Shown piece by piece: positions 14,166 through 18,224 of a stretch of 18,224 bases of DNA (the stretch's first letter is position 1; each line of letters begins with the position of its first letter). The translations under genes were made by a program, and so were the position numbers. Source of the stretch: CAZPBO01 sp964584815 (GTDB lineage Bacteria > Planctomycetota > SKW154); contig CAZPBO010000048.1 in NCBI GenBank assembly GCA_964584815.1, positions 1-18,224 on the forward strand, given 5' to 3'. The notes under the pieces were generated by a model that saw only the letters and a list, made by a program, of their open reading frames with translations, had not been told where the DNA came from and searched no databases.

Positions 14166-15080
14166 TCAGAACAGCGATTCGGGAACAAATATCACATCAC
14201 CCGGCTGCACCACCACATCTGAAACTTTGCCTTCAAACACTTGGTTTATATCAACAACGGCTATTCTGACGGAGCCGTTTTTTAAGCGTCTTATAAGGCG
14301 CACCCTTTTAGGGTCAGCAAGGCGCGTTAGTCCACCCGCCAGCGCCAGAACATGGGTCAGTCTCAACCGCGGCTCTACAACATAGCCACCAGGTGAGGCG
14401 ACAGAGCCCAGAACATAGACTTTCTGCTGTTCTCTGACTATTACCACATCGCCGGGCAGTAGAAGGATATCGCTGCCGTTTTTCTTCCCGCTATGCAATG
14501 TGCTGAAGGGGATGGCGTATCTCTTTTCGCCGGAGGGGGTTCTGCGCAGGAGGAGGAGAACCTCCTTGTCGGCGGCGTCAAGGAATCCTCCGGCAAGTGC
14601 AACGAGCCGCACAAGTGTTAGGGGGCGGGCGAGCAGGGTCTCGTATCCTCCCGGGCGTTTGACCGCTCCCAGTATGAAGACTCTTCTGGGGGCAAGCGAT
14701 GTTATAGTCACAACGACCTGGGGGTCAACGAACTCTTTTCCACGCAGCGCTGTGGCGATGCTGTTCTCTATCTGTTGTGGGGAGCGTCCGACCACCTTTA
14801 TTCTGCCTGCTCTGGGGAATGAGATTTCGCCATTTGCGGGAACCACCGCCTCAACCTCAAGGTCGCTATGCCCGACGACCTTTATCTGTATCCTGTCTCC
14901 TGGTGATATGAGAAACGCTTTTTGCAGTGCTGTCTGCGTTGCTTTGTCGTTGAGCAACTCTGACGGCAAAGACGGCGGGGAGGACGGGTGGGTGAGCGGC
15001 AGGGACACCGTCGGTTTATGAAGCCCCTGCTTCACAACCGAACTGCATCCCACAACCAACAGAAGGATAAGAAAACGCAT
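14166..15080 (-). CDS. Polysaccharide export lipoprotein (Wza-like, Poly_export + SLBB)
   Basis: A 304-residue outer-membrane exporter for polysaccharide. The signal peptide ends in a lipobox, VVGC (Cys12), followed by a Pro/Ser linker. The Poly_export domain (about 55-125) begins LISPGDRIQIKVVGHSDL, with ISFPRAGRIKVVGRSPQQIE. Two SLBB-type domains start with VFILGAVKRPGGYE and VYVLGSVASPGGYV, each followed by an ALAGG segment. It ends VQPGDVIFVPE. Start ATG 15080 (MRFLILLLVVGC) is clear; an upstream start at 15245 in the same frame would add a non-signal Pro/His-rich stretch. It begins 11 nt after the barrel gene's stop and ends 10 nt before the kinase gene. Confidence 0.95.
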   Translation of the reverse strand: MRFLILLLVVGCSSVVKQGLHKPTVSLPLTHPSSPPSLPSELLNDKATQTALQKAFLISPGDRIQIKVVGHSDLEVEAVVPANGEISFPRAGRIKVVGRSPQQIENSIATALRGKEFVDPQVVVTITSLAPRRVFILGAVKRPGGYETLLARPLTLVRLVALAGGFLDAADKEVLLLLRRTPSGEKRYAIPFSTLHSGKKNGSDILLLPGDVVIVREQQKVYVLGSVASPGGYVVEPRLRLTHVLALAGGLTRLADPKRVRLIRRLKNGSVRIAVVDINQVFEGKVSDVVVQPGDVIFVPESLF

Positions 15081-15091
15081 CTGCGGGCACC

Positions 15092-16339
15092 CTAAAAAGC
15101 GATGGTGCAATGTAAGTATACCGTGGTGATGTGGTAGGATGCAAGGGGGATGTGGGATAAGCGGCGCACATACTCCAGTCCGGCACCAAGGTAGAGGAAG
15201 TGCTTTAGGCGGTAGTAGGCGCCTGCGTTGCCCGCAAAGCGCCAAGCAAAACGGGCAAGATAACCTCCCTGCGAAGCAGGGTTTGCCAACTCAAGGCGGA
15301 CACCGCCCTCAAGGTATATCCGTTTTGTCATCACCCATCTGACTCTGCCGCCAAAGGAGTCCACGACCTGATAGTTTGCCGCCGCGTGGTACTCAACCCA
15401 CCGCAGAATTTCTGCGTAGACCAGCATCTTGCCTGTTGCCTGCCACTCAAAACTTCCCCGCCAGACGGGTCCCGTATACTCTCCCCGCAGCGCCGAATTG
15501 CTCCCCGAAACAGACTGCACATAAAGTCCTAACTCACCAGCATAACGGGTCTTCGGTGACAACTCTCCCCGCCCGCCTCCGTAAAACACTACATAAGAGA
15601 AGTCGTTTAACCAACTGTCGGTGTATGTAAGAAAACCGCCCCCCAAGCGCCCTGTAAGGGTCAACTTCGGACGAAAGAGATACGAGCCCAATGCGTTGAA
15701 GTAGACCTCGTTGTGGTCAAGGTTGCTTAAGTCTTTGCCCCAGAAATTGACATTTTTTTCCTGCAACTCAAAACGCATCTTCAGTTTCTCAACAGGGGTC
15801 TTCCAATCCGAAAAAGCGAGGAAGTCAAGCCGAGTTCTCCCACAGCGGTCGGCGTAAAGTATTGAGACAGGTTCCACCTCTTGTGCGAAATTAAGGGAGC
15901 AGCCGAAATCAAGGTTGCGCCTTATCCAGAATTTGGTGTCTGCTTTGAAGAGGAACTCGTTGTTGCTTAAACCGCCATATGAGAGGTATTCGTTGCGGCG
16001 TGCGTTCAAGCCAAGCAGCAGGTAGTATTTACTGTAGCGCACTAGGTCGGCGCGGAGGGCTATTTCTGCCGCCAAAATCGCGTCCGAAACCTGACTTATC
16101 TGGGAGTAGTAGATGTTATCACAGAATTTGACGCGGGCGGACGCCCCTGCGTGCACCCAGAACGGTCCCCACTTAAAATAGCGGCTCATCCAGCCGGTAT
16201 ACGGCTTTTCTGGGGAGTAGGGCGGATAGGACTCGTTGCCCACCTTAAGCCACGGAACCTCAAACTCTCTTTCCTGCTGTGCACAAAGCGATGTTGCGAC
16301 AACAAAGCAGAGCAAACCAGCAAGCAGCACAATTCGCAT
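15092..16339 (-). CDS. Outer-membrane beta-barrel protein of the exopolysaccharide operon
   Basis: A 415-residue protein with a signal peptide (MRIVLLAGLLCFVVATSLCAQ) followed by alternating strands rich in Tyr, Arg, Phe and Gly (YSKYYLLLGLNARRNEYLSY, SRYFKWGPFWVHAGASARVK) and a terminal strand ending HCTIAF with C-terminal Phe. This fits the barrel proteins commonly encoded beside Wza/Wzc in exopolysaccharide loci, where they may help export the polymer across the outer membrane. AAGGGG lies just before ATG 16339, and the FecR-like gene ends 13 nt upstream, so it is cotranscribed. It has a number of Cys residues for a barrel (e.g. DFGCSLNF, ADRCGRTR). Confidence 0.85.
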   Translation of the reverse strand: MRIVLLAGLLCFVVATSLCAQQEREFEVPWLKVGNESYPPYSPEKPYTGWMSRYFKWGPFWVHAGASARVKFCDNIYYSQISQVSDAILAAEIALRADLVRYSKYYLLLGLNARRNEYLSYGGLSNNEFLFKADTKFWIRRNLDFGCSLNFAQEVEPVSILYADRCGRTRLDFLAFSDWKTPVEKLKMRFELQEKNVNFWGKDLSNLDHNEVYFNALGSYLFRPKLTLTGRLGGGFLTYTDSWLNDFSYVVFYGGGRGELSPKTRYAGELGLYVQSVSGSNSALRGEYTGPVWRGSFEWQATGKMLVYAEILRWVEYHAAANYQVVDSFGGRVRWVMTKRIYLEGGVRLELANPASQGGYLARFAWRFAGNAGAYYRLKHFLYLGAGLEYVRRLSHIPLASYHITTVYLHCTIAF

Positions 16340-16352
16340 TGCACCCCTTTCA

Positions 16353-17189
16353 TCAGGGTTTCTTCGGGGTCACATAAGGGGCTTCCTGCACCTCACCCGC
16401 ATCCTCATACGGTCTGTCTTTGGGCAGTTGAAGAAGTCGTTCGCGTCTAAGGCGCGCCTCCGGTGGCGGCGGTGGTGGCACTACTAAGCCGTATTTCGCC
16501 GTATCCTTTTTGTCCGCGTAAACCTCCGCGACCTCGTTCGGTGCCAACTCCTTCTTAGCACCGTCGCGACCCCGCAGAACTACATTCTTCTCATTAGCCT
16601 CATCGGCTTTTATCTGCCACTCCTTCTTTTCTTCCAGAAAACGCAGTAGAGCAACCTCGTTTTCAGGTATTGTGATTTCGGCGCCCGAATCGGACAGCAA
16701 AACCTTCACATTGTTTGTAACCGCAAACACAGACCACCACGACTCCTTCTTCTTTTTGACGAGACGAACGATGACTTCTGCCAAAAACTTCCCTTCAGGA
16801 TGTTTGGGGGGAAGTGGTTCAATGAGAAACATCCTTCCTGCAACAACACAGAACCTCTTTGTGGCAAAGAGTGCTTTGAGAGCGCCCTCGTCAAGAAAAG
16901 CCGCGTCTTTCCCTTCAGATGTCTTATCAAAAGTGACAGAAGTTGTAACGCAACCATGGGATGGGGGGAGAAGAACCGCATAAGACCCATCCGGCATCAC
17001 AACTTTTGCTTTTGCTCCGCGCTCACACTCTATTTTTGCGCCGAAGGAGAGTTTCCCCACCTCCAGTTTCTGGCGCTTGCCGTTGACGACCAGCCAGGCA
17101 CGCCCTTTCACTTGTTCAACCTGTAAAACCTTCTCCTGTCCCAGCACAAAAGCGGACAGAAAAAGGAAAGCAATAAGGCATCGCAACAT
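16353..17189 (-). CDS. FecR-domain-like exported protein
   Basis: A 278-residue protein with a signal peptide MLRCLIAFLFLSAFVLGQ. A FecR-like beta domain follows: VKGRAWLVVNGKRQKLEVG, FGAKIECERGAKAKVVMPDG, SYAVLLPPS, resembling the 'G..I.T...A.L.L.DGS...L' pattern. The C-terminal part is Lys/Glu-rich with a Pro run (VVPPPPPPE) and ends PYVTPKKP. Start ATG 17189 is fixed by GGGAGG at 17203-17198, 8 nt away; ATG 17210 would lie before that site. FecR-domain proteins are frequent in polysaccharide loci of diderms and sense or bind envelope components. It is the first gene of the exopolysaccharide run. Confidence 0.8.
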   Translation of the reverse strand: MLRCLIAFLFLSAFVLGQEKVLQVEQVKGRAWLVVNGKRQKLEVGKLSFGAKIECERGAKAKVVMPDGSYAVLLPPSHGCVTTSVTFDKTSEGKDAAFLDEGALKALFATKRFCVVAGRMFLIEPLPPKHPEGKFLAEVIVRLVKKKKESWWSVFAVTNNVKVLLSDSGAEITIPENEVALLRFLEEKKEWQIKADEANEKNVVLRGRDGAKKELAPNEVAEVYADKKDTAKYGLVVPPPPPPEARLRRERLLQLPKDRPYEDAGEVQEAPYVTPKKP

Positions 17190-17211
17190 TGACAAAACCT
17201 CCCTTACCATA

Positions 17212-17240
17212 ATAATCCTTCAGTTTTTCGGGCAAGTCAA
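17212..17240 (-). promoter_or_regulatory. Possible promoter of the exopolysaccharide operon
   Basis: On the minus strand TTGACT (17240-17235), 17 nt, then GATTAT (17217-17212). The expected start falls only a few bases before the GGGAGG ribosome site, so the leader would be very short. A modest match assigned by eye. Confidence 0.35.
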
Positions 17241-17244
17241 CAGG

Positions 17245-17273
17245 AAAAACAAAAAAAGTGATAAAGAATATCA
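17245..17273 (-). terminator. Possible intrinsic terminator after the Glu-rich gene
   Basis: On the minus strand TGATA (including the stop codon), loop TTCTT, TATCA, then C, seven T, G, five T. The stem is short and A/T only, but the T-run is long and it sits exactly between two transcription units. Confidence 0.4.
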
Positions 17274-18206
17274 TCTACGGGGTTTTGCGCGTGGTTCTGT
17301 AATGCGCACCGTTATCCCCGCATTCCTGAATCTCTGCCGAATTTCCTCGGCTTCCTCTTTGGTAACGCCGCGGATGACGGTGACGATAGGTCTATCGCGG
17401 AGGGTAGCACGCACATCATCCACCCCCTTGCCCGTGACTTGAGCGACTATTTCGGCTGCGGTGTTCAGTTTCTGTGTGTCGGCTCGGATACGAACTGTGG
17501 GTAGCACCACCACGCATCCTCCCGCTTTACCCGCTGCTCCCCCTTTCCTGGGCTTATGGGATTCTGGTGTCATAGGCGGTTTTTTGGGGGGGACCATTGT
17601 GGTAGGTTTGGCGGGACGCGCAGCCCGTTTTGCCGCAAGGGCTTTGCGCAACTTCTCTACGCGTTCCTGCTCCCGCGAAGTTGCTCTTTCCTTGCGGGTT
17701 TCCAGCAACTTGAGCACCTCCTCAGGCGGCACTTCCTCAACAGGCGGCGCTTCGGGCTGTTTCAAAACTGGTGGTTGCTCTTCCTGCGGCAGGTTTTCCA
17801 GACGCTCAACTATACCCGTCTCTTCCTCCTTAATGCCCTCTTCCGCCTCTGGGGAAACAGGCGCTTCCAACTGTTCTTCCTCTCGCTCCGATTCTGTTTC
17901 CTGCTCCCTCACCGCCGCTACCTGCTCCGCCGCTATTCTCTCCGTCTCCCCATCAGCAATAGAGGATTTTTCCTCCGACTTCAACTCCATCTCCTCTGCG
18001 GGTTCCTCCTCTGCCTTTTCCGAAACCACCTCTTTTGTCGCTTCTTCCGCTTCCGAGGAAGGCGCTTCTTCTGCTTCTTTGGTCTCCTCTCTTGGCACAG
18101 GCAACTCTTCTGGTGGCGTTGCGGGTTCCACCATAGGAAGTTGTTCCTGGTCGGCTCTTTCGGTGTAAACCTCTTCGGCGTGTCGTTCAAGTTCATCCAT
18201 CGTCAC
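17271..18206 (-). CDS. Glu-rich protein with an L7/L12-like C-terminal domain (5' end may extend past the window)
   Basis: At least 311 residues. The first 165 or so are very acidic and low in complexity (Glu/Ala/Pro/Ser), probably disordered. A basic, Pro/Lys/Arg-rich linker follows (about 165-230, e.g. KALAAKRAARPAKPTTMVPP). The last 80 residues are a compact domain: AAEIVAQVTGKGVDDVRATL, then RPIVTVIRGVTKEEAEEIRQ and RFRNAGITVRI. This matches the C-terminal domain pattern of ribosomal protein L7/L12 (V....TG.G...A...V...P..V..GV.KEEAEE....L...GA.V.I). The frame has no stop up to the window edge. GTG 18206 has AAGGA 10 nt before it, so it may be the true start, but a longer protein cannot be excluded. 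Function unknown. Confidence 0.75.
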   Translation of the reverse strand: MTMDELERHAEEVYTERADQEQLPMVEPATPPEELPVPREETKEAEEAPSSEAEEATKEVVSEKAEEEPAEEMELKSEEKSSIADGETERIAAEQVAAVREQETESEREEEQLEAPVSPEAEEGIKEEETGIVERLENLPQEEQPPVLKQPEAPPVEEVPPEEVLKLLETRKERATSREQERVEKLRKALAAKRAARPAKPTTMVPPKKPPMTPESHKPRKGGAAGKAGGCVVVLPTVRIRADTQKLNTAAEIVAQVTGKGVDDVRATLRDRPIVTVIRGVTKEEAEEIRQRFRNAGITVRITEPRAKPRR

Positions 18207-18224
18207 AGAGAAATCGTCCTTGAC

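Noticed and set aside
14166..15245. Long form of the Wza-like gene from 15245
   Set aside because: The extra 55 residues are Pro/His-rich and overlap the barrel gene; the lipoprotein signal begins at ATG 15080.
17461..18168. 235-residue Ser-rich open frame on the plus strand
   Set aside because: It is the complement of the Glu-rich gene; Ser runs are what GAA/GAG codons give in the antisense frame.
1..18224. General reassignment of UGA (to Trp or Gly) in this genome
   Set aside because: UGA acts as an ordinary stop for rpmH, tgt and others, and Trp is encoded by UGG throughout.
1..18224. tRNA-Sec, CRISPR arrays, insertion sequences or prophage genes
   Set aside because: None seen: no long stem-rich tRNA-like block, no spaced direct repeats and no transposase or integrase motifs. 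Gaps between genes are too small to hold them.

Overview
The window is a gene-dense bacterial chromosome segment of roughly 54% G+C by eye. It encodes signal peptides, lipoproteins, four probable outer-membrane beta-barrels and a Wza/Wzc-type exopolysaccharide system, so the organism is a diderm (Gram-negative type). I cannot place it in a phylum. It uses selenocysteine: three genes in the first 2.8 kb make sense only if in-frame UGA is read through, while UGA also serves as an ordinary stop elsewhere.

Layout. (1) 1-1005 (+): the end of selD, entering the window just before its own UGA (Sec) active-site codon. (2) 2743-990 (-): an apparent three-gene operon. It holds an outer-membrane barrel with two UGA codons (Sec-Leu-Pro-Sec) directly after its signal peptide, a CAP/SCP-domain lipoprotein whose last beta strand lies beyond a UGA (Cys-Pro-Ser-Sec), and a small zinc-ribbon protein that converges on selD. 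Conventional gene calling would truncate the first two. (3) 4479-2809 (-): rpmH (ribosomal protein L34), a DUF488 protein and tgt, overlapping head to tail. (4) 4555-7900 (+): DUF502 membrane protein, acyl-CoA dehydrogenase, small lipoprotein and an outer-membrane barrel, all overlapping. (5) 17189-7883 (-): an exopolysaccharide assembly/export operon: FecR-like protein, outer-membrane barrel, Wza-like exporter, Wzc-like co-polymerase/tyrosine kinase, O-antigen ligase/Wzy-like protein with a TPR tail, an unrecognised anchored protein and a TPR protein. (6) 18206-17271 (-): a Glu-rich protein with an L7/L12-like C-terminal domain.

The main discovery is region 1-2. SelD, which makes the selenium donor selenophosphate, is itself a selenoprotein here. 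Beside it lie two envelope proteins with Sec in UxxU and CxxU arrangements, families for which I know of no described selenoprotein. Each UGA is followed, 20-31 nt later, by the loop of a hairpin that fits the bacterial SECIS pattern (short apical loop with G in the first two positions). I infer an envelope selenoprotein module, possibly for thiol/selenol redox chemistry or metal binding at the cell surface. No selA, selB or tRNA-Sec gene is in the window.

There is no gene-free stretch above 300 bases. I saw no rRNA, tRNA, CRISPR array, insertion sequence or attachment site.
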